This document shows, piece after piece, positions 1-6,510 of a stretch of DNA of 6,594 bases (the first letter of the stretch is position 1; each line of letters starts with the position of its first letter). The notes beneath the pieces are model-generated. The model was not told the DNA's origin and did no database searches. It saw only the letters and a program-made list of their open reading frames with translations. The DNA comes from Deltaproteobacteria bacterium (GTDB lineage Bacteria; Desulfobacterota; Desulfobacteria; Desulfobacterales; ETH-SRB1), in NCBI GenBank assembly GCA_030627405.1, contig DAOUSD010000101.1, positions 1 to 6,594 of the forward strand. Direction: 5' to 3'. The position numbers were made by a program, and so were the translations under genes.

Positions 1-74
1 ACTTTTGCGATTGAAGATCGGTTAAAGATATGGTGAAGTCGGGATGCAAAAATGCCAAGTTATTTTTTACCGAG

Positions 75-103
75 CCCTTATACCGGTTAAATACTTATAA
101 GGG
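75..103 (+). promoter_or_regulatory. Inverted repeat that includes the etfA ribosome binding site
   Basis: CCCTTATA (75-82) is the exact reverse complement of TATAAGGG (96-103), with a 13-nt loop between them. The 3' arm ends in the three Gs that begin the GGGAG Shine-Dalgarno (101-105), 6 nt before the etfA ATG at 112. If the stem forms in the mRNA it would partly hide the ribosome binding site, so etfA translation could depend on unfolding, for example by upstream ribosomes. The pairing is read directly; a regulatory role is inference. The rest of positions 1-111 holds no gene I can support. The short open frames ending at 24 or 36 could be the tail of an upstream gene such as etfB, but I do not recognise them. 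I see no convincing sigma70 promoter here. Confidence 0.45.
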
Positions 104-111
104 AGATAAAT

Positions 112-1083
112 ATGTCAAATGGAGTAATTGCAATAACCGAACAATCAGAAGGCCTTTTCCGAAGGGTTACCTACGAGGCTTTAAGTGAGGGCAAACGCAT
201 AGCTGAAAGCCTGGGTTGTGGTCTCACAGCCGTTGTGCTCGGATCAGGCATAGAAAATATTTCCAACGAACCCGAAAAATATGGAGCAGACAGAATAATT
301 GTTGTCGATAACCAGGCTTTAAGTGAATATATGACCGATGCATATACTAATGTTGTTGCCGATATCGTAAACAAAGAAAATCCGTCTGTACTGATTCTGG
401 GGGCATCTTCTCAAGGCAAAGACTTGTCGGCACGTCTATCCGCACGTCTTAATGCTCCGCTGGCAATGGATTGTATAGCGGTTCGCATTGAGAATGGAAA
501 TATTATTGCTACACGCCCAATGTACGGGGGGAAAATCCTGGCTGATTCGGCACTGGAGGGAAAGCCGCAGATTGTTGCTGTTCGGCCGAATGCAATGAGC
601 ATTGTTGAATCTTCCGGAGCCGGAGAAATAGAGAAACTCGATATAGATGTGGGTAAAACCGATCTGATATTTGTTGAAAAGGAATTGGATACAGGCAAGG
701 TTGAGCTCACAGAAGCGGATGTAGTTATATCGGGCGGCAGAGGAATGGGAGGAGCTGATTTTTCTGCGATAGAAGAATTGGCGGAATTGCTGGGTGGTGC
801 TGTGGGTGCATCGCGATCTGCAGTTGATGAGGGATGGCGAGCTGCTTCAGACCAGGTTGGACAAACAGGCAAGGTTGTTTCACCCAATCTTTATGTTGCC
901 TGTGGAATATCCGGGGCCATACAGCATCTTGCAGGCATGTCCACATCAAAAGTTATTGTTGCTGTAAACAAGGATGCTGAAGCGCCTATATTTTCAAAGG
1001 CTGATTACGGAATTGTCGGCGATTTATTTGAATATATTCCTTTAATCACGGAAGAGATAAAAAAAATAAAAGCTGCTAGTTAG
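112..1083 (+). CDS. etfA: Electron transfer flavoprotein subunit alpha
   Basis: This is the FAD-carrying alpha subunit of the cytoplasmic EtfAB heterodimer, which takes electrons from acyl-CoA and related dehydrogenases and passes them on, usually to the quinone pool. The 323-aa length is normal. The N-terminal ETF domain covers roughly residues 4-190 and opens with VIAITEQSEG. The C-terminal FAD domain (about 203-318) has GGRGMGG (208-214), the conserved Arg of GASR (R235), QVGQTGK (248-254) and the alpha-subunit signature from LY (260-261) through SGAIQH (267-272) to the Asn of VAVN (N286), then APIF and ADYG. The ATG at 112 is supported by GGGAG 6 nt upstream and by alignment to family N-termini. 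EtfB is normally encoded next to it and would be expected to the left, outside the window. Sequence alone does not show whether this Etf is an ordinary carrier or a bifurcating one. The stop TAG is followed by a weak AT-rich hairpin without a T-run, so no terminator is called. Confidence 0.96.
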   Translation: MSNGVIAITEQSEGLFRRVTYEALSEGKRIAESLGCGLTAVVLGSGIENISNEPEKYGADRIIVVDNQALSEYMTDAYTNVVADIVNKENPSVLILGASSQGKDLSARLSARLNAPLAMDCIAVRIENGNIIATRPMYGGKILADSALEGKPQIVAVRPNAMSIVESSGAGEIEKLDIDVGKTDLIFVEKELDTGKVELTEADVVISGGRGMGGADFSAIEELAELLGGAVGASRSAVDEGWRAASDQVGQTGKVVSPNLYVACGISGAIQHLAGMSTSKVIVAVNKDAEAPIFSKADYGIVGDLFEYIPLITEEIKKIKAAS

Positions 1084-1110
1084 CTTTAGTCGGTATTGCA
1101 CAAGTTTAGT

Positions 1111-1140
1111 TTGACACAGGCTCAAGGCGCAAACCATAAA
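1111..1140 (+). promoter_or_regulatory. Candidate sigma70 promoter for the omptin-like gene
   Basis: A perfect TTGACA -35 box (1111-1116) is followed after 18 nt by CATAAA (1135-1140), which matches TATAAT at 4 of 6 positions. Transcription would start near 1147 and give a leader of about 90 nt before the ATG at 1236. The box lies in the only sizeable gap after etfA, consistent with the omptin-like gene being a separate transcription unit. The -10 box is imperfect, so this is a candidate only. Confidence 0.45.
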
Positions 1141-1220
1141 GCTGTAGTCCTTCACTGTATGGCGAAGTTTTACTTATTTTTGAAATCTCGAGAAACTATT
1201 CAATACCTTAAACCTATTGT

Positions 1221-1226
1221 AGGAGG
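1221..1226 (+). promoter_or_regulatory. Strong Shine-Dalgarno of the omptin-like gene
   Basis: AGGAGG followed by T is a near-perfect anti-16S match, 9 nt before the ATG at 1236. It is the strongest ribosome binding site in the window and fixes the start that yields a complete signal peptide. Confidence 0.85.
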
Positions 1227-1235
1227 TAACATAAG

Positions 1236-2177
1236 ATGAAAAAGTTAGTTTATGCTTTATTGTGTGCTTTTGTTATTGGAGGCGTAGGAGTGCCTGCTTA
1301 TGCTGAAAGACCCAAGCTTGATCTTACGTTGGGACATGGAATGTTGAGTGGAGACACTACGTACCAGATTGGAGGTACGGTTGACACTCCGTCGGGCAGC
1401 AGTGAGATACATTTTCCTTTAAGCGAACTGGAGTTCCCTTTGGACGTATATATGCTTTCGGTGGGAGGTAGTTTAGAGTTCGCAGAGAAATGGAAACTAA
1501 GCGCAAATGTAAAAAAGAACATTAATAGTGATGCTGGGAAAATGAAGGACTCAGACTGGGGGATTTTCTTTGATGATCCAGATTCTTTAGATATTTACTC
1601 GGAGAGCGACGCTGACCTCGAAGCTCTAATAACGGACATCAACCTTCGATACAGGTTTTATAAAAAGTCAAACTGGTCATTTATTGCAGGACTTGGATAT
1701 CTTCGCCAGAACTTTGACTACGAAATTAGCAACTTAGATCAATGGTATCCATCGTTGAATGATTATTATGGCTACGATATAGGACATGATTATGTATCTG
1801 GGAAGGTTTTAGAATATGAAGTTACATATAATATCCCTTATATGGAAATTGGAACACAATTTAAAATTAAAGATAAGTTTAGTGTTGAAGCGAGCCTTGG
1901 TTATTCTCCACTCGTCAATGTAACAGATGAAGATAACCATATCCTACGTTCCAAAATTTCCGAGGGAGATTGCGATGGAGATGCTATCTTGCTTTCTTTG
2001 GAGGGACGTTATGATTTTCTAACACATTGGTTCTTAACACTTCAGTTGGATTATATGATGATTGAAACAGATGGCAAACAAAAACAATATACTTATGGCG
2101 AATGGACAGCAACAATTGATCAAGAGATTGAGAGCGAGCAAATATTTGCTGCCCTTGCGGTAGGATATGCATTTTAA
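1236..2177 (+). CDS. Omptin-family outer membrane protease (peptidase A26-like)
   Basis: Predicted outer-membrane beta-barrel endoprotease of 313 aa. A Sec signal peptide (KK, hydrophobic core, AYA cleavage after residue 23) leaves a 290-aa mature chain, the usual omptin size, and the chain ends in GYAF with a terminal Phe as barrel proteins do. Identification rests on alignment by eye to remembered E. coli OmpT. LSG (37-39) and SELEF (63-67) match OmpT LSG and SQLDW; D105-S-D107-W matches D83-Q-D85-W; IPYMEIG (200-206) matches MPYIGL; D233-N-H235 matches the catalytic D210-E-H212. The Asp-to-Asp distance is 128 residues here and 127 in OmpT. D231 matches S1-pocket D208, but OmpT E27 aligns with Y43, so cleavage preference may differ from OmpT's dibasic sites. 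OmpT lipid A ligands E136, R138, R175 and K226 align with non-equivalent residues. Overall identity is low; another barrel family with chance motifs is the main alternative. It appears monocistronic, with its own promoter candidate and terminator. Confidence 0.8.
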   Translation: MKKLVYALLCAFVIGGVGVPAYAERPKLDLTLGHGMLSGDTTYQIGGTVDTPSGSSEIHFPLSELEFPLDVYMLSVGGSLEFAEKWKLSANVKKNINSDAGKMKDSDWGIFFDDPDSLDIYSESDADLEALITDINLRYRFYKKSNWSFIAGLGYLRQNFDYEISNLDQWYPSLNDYYGYDIGHDYVSGKVLEYEVTYNIPYMEIGTQFKIKDKFSVEASLGYSPLVNVTDEDNHILRSKISEGDCDGDAILLSLEGRYDFLTHWFLTLQLDYMMIETDGKQKQYTYGEWTATIDQEIESEQIFAALAVGYAF

Positions 2178-2215
2178 AAGGTGTTGAACATCTCTTAAAG
2201 CAAAGCTATTGATAA

Positions 2216-2245
2216 TTTACATTAAAGCAATTTCTTAGGTATCAT
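2216..2245 (+). promoter_or_regulatory. Candidate promoter of the rimO operon
   Basis: TTTACA (2216-2221, 5 of 6 to TTGACA) and TATCAT (2240-2245, 5 of 6 to TATAAT) are separated by 18 nt in an AT-rich stretch. The predicted start near 2252 would give a leader of about 93 nt. That leader would contain the terminator hairpin at 2290-2328, so this promoter would be productive only with read-through or conditional termination. It is the best sigma70 match between the omptin-like gene and rimO, but such matches also arise by chance in AT-rich DNA. Confidence 0.35.
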
Positions 2246-2289
2246 TGTATGAGTTGTTCATGAGAAATTCTGGTTAGTTCATATCAACC

Positions 2290-2328
2290 AAGGGCTGCCT
2301 ACTAAGTCAGGAAGCCCTTTACTTTTTT
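2290..2328 (+). terminator. Intrinsic terminator after the omptin-like gene, or an attenuator before rimO
   Basis: AAGGGCT (2290-2296) pairs with AGCCCTT (2313-2319). The stem continues past one G/A mismatch with CCT (2298-2300) to AGG (2309-2311), leaving an 8-nt loop. A T-rich tail (TTTACTTTTTT, 2318-2328) follows. This is a good Rho-independent terminator. It lies 112 nt past the omptin-like stop and only 16 nt before the rimO ATG. A smaller stem, TGGTT (2271-2275) with AACCA (2286-2290), abuts it. It may simply end the omptin-like transcript or act in the rimO leader. Confidence 0.8.
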
Positions 2329-2344
2329 CCCCGTCGTGTTTTAA

Positions 2345-3661
2345 ATGAAGCTGCATTTGGTAAGTTTAGGTTGCACTAAAAATCTTATTGATAGTGAGAT
2401 TATGCTGGGGCGTCTTGTTAACGCAGGTTGGATCCTTACAAATGATCCCGCTGAAGCGGAGATAATTATTGTTAATACCTGTAGCTTTATTGAACCGGCA
2501 GTCAATGAATCAATAGATACCATCCTTGAGCTGGCAAAGTTTAAAGAAACCGGAACTTGTCGACGTCTTGTCGTTACAGGATGCCTTCCCGAACGTTTCA
2601 GAAAAAAAATAGTACATGCCCTGCCGGAGGTTGATATCTTCCTGGGTACAGGTGCTTTTGATAGAATTGTCCATGCAGTCAATGGTTCTTCAGATTTTCC
2701 AAAATGTCTTCTCCCTGATCCCAATTTATTGACAATGCAGGATAGAGATGCGCACAGGGTTCGAAGTTCATCCCATATTGCATATATCAAAATTGCGGAA
2801 GGTTGCAGCAGGCATTGTACATATTGTATTATTCCCAGGCTGCGGGGGAAATACAGAAGCCGCAATCATGAAGATATTATCTCAGAAGCGCGTTCGCTCA
2901 TTCTGTCCGGCGTAAAAGAGCTGATAGTCGTTGCCCAGGATACAACGAGCTATGGTAAAGACCTGAATATGTCCGTTGATTTAAGCGGGCTGCTTGAAAG
3001 TATTGCAGATATATCTGAGGATGTGTGGATAAGACTTATGTATGGACATCCGGAAAGCATAGATGAATCAATTATAAAAACCATTGCGACATACGATAAT
3101 ATTTGCACTTATTTTGACATTCCTATGCAGCATGTCAGTAGTTCTGTTTTAAAAAGAATGCGTCGAAAATATACACGTGATGACTTATACAGGCTGTTTG
3201 AAAAGATCAGAAAAACAGCACCTGATTGTGCACTGCGAACAACAGCTATAGTGGGCTTCCCTGGAGAAACAGACAAGGACTTTCAAGAGTTGTTTGATTT
3301 TGCAGAAGATATTTGTTTCGATCATCTAGGTGTTTTTTTATATTCTGATTCCGAAGATCTGCAATCTCACAGGCTTTCCAACCATGTTTCGAAAAACACG
3401 GCAAAAAAAAGACATGACCGGCTAATGTCTCTCCAGGCAGATATCTCTTTGAAAAATAACCAAAAATACATAGGAAGAGTTCTGAAAGTTCTGGTGGAAG
3501 AAAAATCAGAAAACAATCTATTTATCGGCCGAACATATTTTCAGGCTCCGGAAGTAGATGGAATTACATATATTAATTCAAATCGGGTGCAGCCGGGCAG
3601 ATTTGCCGGCATAAAGATTACAGACGCTTTGGAATATGATCTGGCTGGAAAAACAGTATGA
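2345..3661 (+). CDS. rimO: Ribosomal protein uS12 methylthiotransferase RimO
   Basis: A radical-SAM enzyme with two [4Fe-4S] clusters that beta-methylthiolates the conserved Asp of ribosomal protein S12. The order is typical: N-terminal MTTase domain with cluster cysteines C10, C46 and C80, radical-SAM CxxxCxxC at C154, C158 and C161, and a C-terminal TRAM domain (about 376-437). SLGCTKNLIDSE (7-18) and FDIPMQH (257-263) mark it as RimO rather than the tRNA enzyme MiaB, as does the GRTYFQAPEVDG / ALEYDLAG pattern of the TRAM domain. The 438-aa length is normal. One deviation: where RimO proteins usually read YSxEEGTxA, this one has YSDSEDL (333-339). The ATG at 2345 matches family N-termini, yet no Shine-Dalgarno precedes it (the 16 nt upstream are CCCC followed by a GT/A-rich stretch). 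It overlaps the next gene by 4 bp (ATGA) and heads a four-gene operon. Confidence 0.96.
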   Translation: MKLHLVSLGCTKNLIDSEIMLGRLVNAGWILTNDPAEAEIIIVNTCSFIEPAVNESIDTILELAKFKETGTCRRLVVTGCLPERFRKKIVHALPEVDIFLGTGAFDRIVHAVNGSSDFPKCLLPDPNLLTMQDRDAHRVRSSSHIAYIKIAEGCSRHCTYCIIPRLRGKYRSRNHEDIISEARSLILSGVKELIVVAQDTTSYGKDLNMSVDLSGLLESIADISEDVWIRLMYGHPESIDESIIKTIATYDNICTYFDIPMQHVSSSVLKRMRRKYTRDDLYRLFEKIRKTAPDCALRTTAIVGFPGETDKDFQELFDFAEDICFDHLGVFLYSDSEDLQSHRLSNHVSKNTAKKRHDRLMSLQADISLKNNQKYIGRVLKVLVEEKSENNLFIGRTYFQAPEVDGITYINSNRVQPGRFAGIKITDALEYDLAGKTV

Positions 3662-4638
3662 GCGACCTGAAAAATAAAATACTTTCCATGGCAAGTGAAG
3701 ATCTTGCGGAAATTGAACACGCACTTAAACAGAATTTAAGTCCGTATCTTGATCTGGTTGCAGAAGTGGCAAGTCATATATTATTTTCAGGAGGCAAAAG
3801 ATTGAGACCTTTGCTGATGATTCTTTCGGCAAGAATTTGTGGTTATAAAGGAGACATGGATAAAACTTATTCCACAATTTTTGAATATTTGCATGCCGCC
3901 ACCTTGCTGCATGACGATCTTGTTGATGGAGCGACTCTGCGGCGAGGAAAGCCTGTAGCGCATTCAATATGGGGAAATCCTGTTGCAGTTCTGACAGGAG
4001 ATTTCCTTTTAGGGCGTTCACTCTCAATTGTGGCTGAAACGGGGCTTCCCAGGGTAATTAAAATTATTGCAAAAATTACCGAGGATATGTCCCAGGGAGA
4101 AATACACCAGTTAAATAGAATAGGAAGTTTAGACCTGACCGAAGATGAGTATATGGAGATAATCAGGCGCAAGACCGCTGTGCTCATGCAGGGAGCATGT
4201 TGGACAGGCGCCCTCATTGCAACTGCTTCGGAAAGAGAGGAAAAAGCCCTTTCAGAATACGGCTTTAATCTGGGGATTGCTTTTCAGATGGCGGATGATT
4301 TGCTTGACTATACATCGGATACAAGCATTCTTGGGAAAGAGATCGGAACAGACCTGAAAGAAGGGAAACTAACGCTTCCTGTAATATATTCTTTAAAAAA
4401 AGTTAATTCTGAAGATAGAATTATTATGGAAAAAATAATTACTGATAAAAATTTTTCTTTTAATAATTTTGAAATATTGATAGGATTAATAGAAAAATGT
4501 GAAGGGCTTGAATATACAAAAAGACTTGCATCAGAACATATTGAAAAGGCAAAAAGGTCTATTTTGTTCTTTAAATCTTCTGAAACAAAAGAGTTACTTT
4601 TAAATATAGCGGATTACGCTCTGATTCGTAAGGCTTAA
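3658..4638 (+). CDS. Long-chain trans-polyprenyl diphosphate synthase (IspB/HepT type)
   Basis: Condenses isopentenyl diphosphate units onto an allylic primer to make the polyprenyl tail of menaquinone or ubiquinone. The 326-aa sequence has the full trans-prenyltransferase set: GGKRLRP (45-51), the first Asp-rich motif DDLVD (86-90) followed by LRRGKP, KT (172-173), FQ-MADDLLD (209-217, second Asp-rich motif) and GTDLKEGK (230-237). Residues 4 and 5 before the first Asp-rich motif are Thr and Ala, with no bulky aromatic. In this family that suits a long (C35-C50) rather than a C15/C20 product; exact chain length cannot be read. The start overlaps the rimO stop as ATGA, with GGA 8 nt upstream inside rimO, so translation is probably coupled. 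The last 80 residues are Lys/Ile-rich and AT-rich but intact. The symbol is left blank because ispB and hepT cannot be told apart here. Confidence 0.92.
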   Translation: MSDLKNKILSMASEDLAEIEHALKQNLSPYLDLVAEVASHILFSGGKRLRPLLMILSARICGYKGDMDKTYSTIFEYLHAATLLHDDLVDGATLRRGKPVAHSIWGNPVAVLTGDFLLGRSLSIVAETGLPRVIKIIAKITEDMSQGEIHQLNRIGSLDLTEDEYMEIIRRKTAVLMQGACWTGALIATASEREEKALSEYGFNLGIAFQMADDLLDYTSDTSILGKEIGTDLKEGKLTLPVIYSLKKVNSEDRIIMEKIITDKNFSFNNFEILIGLIEKCEGLEYTKRLASEHIEKAKRSILFFKSSETKELLLNIADYALIRKA

Positions 4639-4641
4639 TAA

Positions 4642-5847
4642 ATGTATTTTTTTTCATTAATTAAAAAATCGTTTCTTATGGTTTTTATACTTGCCGTTGC
4701 TGTAAACTTATCAGCTATTGTTAGTGCTGAGGAAGATGCTTCGGAAAAAATAATTAAGGTAATAGGAACAGGTACAATTTATGGCGGAAATGTTGCAAAA
4801 GCAAGGGATCTGGCGATTAAAAACAGCCTGGTTTCTGCGGTTGCTCTCACTGTTGCAGATCTTTTACCCCTTGAGTCAATGATACAGAGTTTTAAAATAT
4901 TAAATGAAATTCTCTATGATAACACTTCAGACTTTGTTAAATATTACAAAGTTCTCACAGAATCGGCATCCGGCAATAAATACAGAGTGCTTGTTCAAGC
5001 AACAGTTTCAATCGATGCAATCAAGGAAGAATTAATAAGTGTAAACATAAAAGTTTGCAAAAAAACCTTACCTAAGATTCTTTTTTTTATTGCAGAGCAA
5101 AATATTATCGACATCTCGCCACGTTACTGGTGGTCGAAAGATTTAACTTTTGTTAAAGGTTATACAGAGATTGCCATGACCGAGAAGATGTTAAAAAATG
5201 GGTTCTCTGCAATTGATCAAAAGAGTTTAGTAATAAATGAAGAATTTGAAACTTTAAAAGACAAGGCTGATCTTAGCAATCAGGATGCTGTGAGCCTGGG
5301 AGCTATTTTGCAGGCAGATGTGGTAATAGTAGGAAATTCTAAAGCATATATAGCCCCAAACACTATGGGGGAAGATATAAAATCATTTAAAGGCACTATC
5401 CTTGCTCGTGCCTTAAGAACAGACACAGGCGAAGAAATTGCTTCTACCACCCAGACAGCAGTATCAGTTAATAAAGATAATATTGCCGGTGGAAGGGATG
5501 CTCTTTCTAATGCAGGATATCTTGCAGGCAGCGACCTGGCTTCACAGATAGCCCGGGAATGGCATGAAAAGGTTAAAAAGAGCATTGCAACTCTTGTGAT
5601 CATTGTTGAGGGCACTAGAGCTTTATCAAACTTTGTCATTTTTCGCGCTGAATTGGACGAAATACCTGGTATTGATTCACAACAGACAAGCGAAATGAAA
5701 GCTGATGAGGCGACCATAGTTGTGAATTTTCAGGGAAACGCCAAGGAGCTTGCAGATGCCTTGATGTTGAAGAATTTTGAATCATTTGGTATTAACATAT
5801 ATGAAATTTCTAAGAGCCATTTAAGAATCAGACTTGTTTCGAGCTAA
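4642..5847 (+). CDS. Secreted FlgT/CsgG-like protein of unknown function
   Basis: A 401-aa exported protein. The signal peptide has KK at 8-9, a hydrophobic core at 11-26 and cleavage after VSA (residue 29). There is no lipobox and its only Cys is C139, so it is probably a soluble or peripheral periplasmic protein. Residues 37-125 (IKVIGTGTIYGGNVAKAR, ending YRVLVQATVSI) resemble the N-terminal domain of flagellar assembly protein T (GxAxxxxGDxxxAREQAL pattern). Residues 145-315 have the hydrophobic strand and LGAILQADVVIVG pattern of TolB-N/CsgG-like middle domains. Residues 327-400 contain FRAELDEIPGI, VNFQGNAKELADAL and LRIRLV, suggesting a small alpha/beta domain. These resemblances are by eye and weak. 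AAGG (4630-4633), inside the upstream gene, is the likely Shine-Dalgarno, and only 3 nt separate the two genes. A later ATG at 4678 would lose the basic n-region, so 4642 is preferred. A run of eight Ts (4647-4654) lies in codons 2-5. Confidence 0.8.
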   Translation: MYFFSLIKKSFLMVFILAVAVNLSAIVSAEEDASEKIIKVIGTGTIYGGNVAKARDLAIKNSLVSAVALTVADLLPLESMIQSFKILNEILYDNTSDFVKYYKVLTESASGNKYRVLVQATVSIDAIKEELISVNIKVCKKTLPKILFFIAEQNIIDISPRYWWSKDLTFVKGYTEIAMTEKMLKNGFSAIDQKSLVINEEFETLKDKADLSNQDAVSLGAILQADVVIVGNSKAYIAPNTMGEDIKSFKGTILARALRTDTGEEIASTTQTAVSVNKDNIAGGRDALSNAGYLAGSDLASQIAREWHEKVKKSIATLVIIVEGTRALSNFVIFRAELDEIPGIDSQQTSEMKADEATIVVNFQGNAKELADALMLKNFESFGINIYEISKSHLRIRLVSS

Positions 5848-5873
5848 AATAACATTCTATTTGGATTTGTTTA

Positions 5874-6425
5874 ATGAACATATATAATTTAACTGCGCAC
5901 ATATTGACTTTAACGAGAATTATATTAACTCCTGCCTTTGCTGTTTGCATATATTATGTAAAATATTATCCCGACCTTAGTATTTGGTTAAAAATCATTT
6001 TACTTTTCGTTGGTATAACTGATTGGCTGGATGGTTTTATTGCAAAAAGATGGGGTAGCGAATCAACTATGGGAACCTTTTTTGATCCCATAGCTGATAA
6101 AATATTCTTGGACACTTCGCTAATTATGATATCAATTACTTATAATCTGCCTATCTGGATAACAGCATCTTTGGTGTGTAGAGATGTTGGCGTTTTGATT
6201 GTGTGGTCATTTTTCATATTCCTTTCCAACAGAAAGTATACGGTTGTGGTACATATTTTCGGTAAGTTGATGATTGTTTTTCAAATAGCAACCATAGCCG
6301 CTGCTGTATTCTGCTCAAATGTTCTAGTAGTAAAAATTCTTTGTCTGTTTGCTGCCTTTTTTTCTTTTGGTTCAGCCGTGATATATATTGTGAAGATAGA
6401 TAAGTATCGAAAACTATTAGTATAA
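5874..6425 (+). CDS. pgsA: CDP-alcohol phosphatidyltransferase, probable CDP-diacylglycerol--glycerol-3-phosphate 3-phosphatidyltransferase
   Basis: An inner-membrane enzyme that most likely moves the phosphatidyl group from CDP-diacylglycerol to glycerol-3-phosphate, the first step toward phosphatidylglycerol and cardiolipin. The 183-aa length and N-terminus (MNIYNL, then TLTRIILTP) suit PgsA. The CDP-alcohol signature is complete: D50-x2-D53-G54-x2-A57-K58-x8-G67-x3-D71-x3-D75, within TDWLDGFIAKRW and FFDPIADK. Lys replaces the usual Arg after Ala, a conservative change, and Arg follows at 59. About five or six hydrophobic membrane segments surround it. Other CDP-alcohol transferases (for example a phosphatidylinositol phosphate or cardiolipin synthase) share the motif, so the exact acceptor is inference; the rimO/pgsA proximity found in other bacteria supports PgsA. 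The start has only a weak GGA (5863-5865). It lies 26 nt after the previous stop and is the last gene of the operon seen here. No terminator follows: 6426-6508 contains only a 5-bp stem (6434-6446) without a T-run. Confidence 0.85.
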   Translation: MNIYNLTAHILTLTRIILTPAFAVCIYYVKYYPDLSIWLKIILLFVGITDWLDGFIAKRWGSESTMGTFFDPIADKIFLDTSLIMISITYNLPIWITASLVCRDVGVLIVWSFFIFLSNRKYTVVVHIFGKLMIVFQIATIAAAVFCSNVLVVKILCLFAAFFSFGSAVIYIVKIDKYRKLLV

Positions 6426-6510
6426 AAATATATTAGCTCACAGCTACAACACCAATTATATCAAAAATTATCAAGAAGAGACACAAAGCTCGAATTTTTT
6501 CAACCTGTGC

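Noticed and set aside
30..190. Short frame starting ATG at 30 and running into etfA
   Set aside because: It is out of frame with etfA, has no Shine-Dalgarno and gives a Lys/Arg-rich peptide with no known counterpart.
411..887. A 158-codon open frame on the minus strand inside etfA
   Set aside because: It lies wholly within a well-conserved gene, its Ser/Pro-rich translation resembles no family, and it lacks its own promoter or ribosome binding site. It is a shadow of etfA codon use.
1069..1087. Hairpin AAAGCT / AGCTTT over the etfA stop codon as a terminator
   Set aside because: The stem is AT-rich and short, and no T-run follows, so termination is not supported.
1186..1193. Perfect palindrome TCTCGAGA in the leader of the omptin-like gene as an operator
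   Set aside because: Eight bases of symmetry are expected by chance in a region this long and there is no second copy or regulator nearby.
2341..2865. A 174-codon open frame on the minus strand across the start of rimO
   Set aside because: It is antisense to the RimO cysteine motifs, which explain the sequence fully. The translation has no recognisable domain.
5280..5717. A 145-codon minus-strand open frame inside the secreted-protein gene
   Set aside because: It overlaps a gene with a signal peptide and operon spacing; no independent evidence of coding.
6434..6446. TAGCT / AGCTA mini-hairpin after pgsA as a terminator
   Set aside because: It has a five-base stem with a 3-nt loop and no T-tract downstream, too weak to call.
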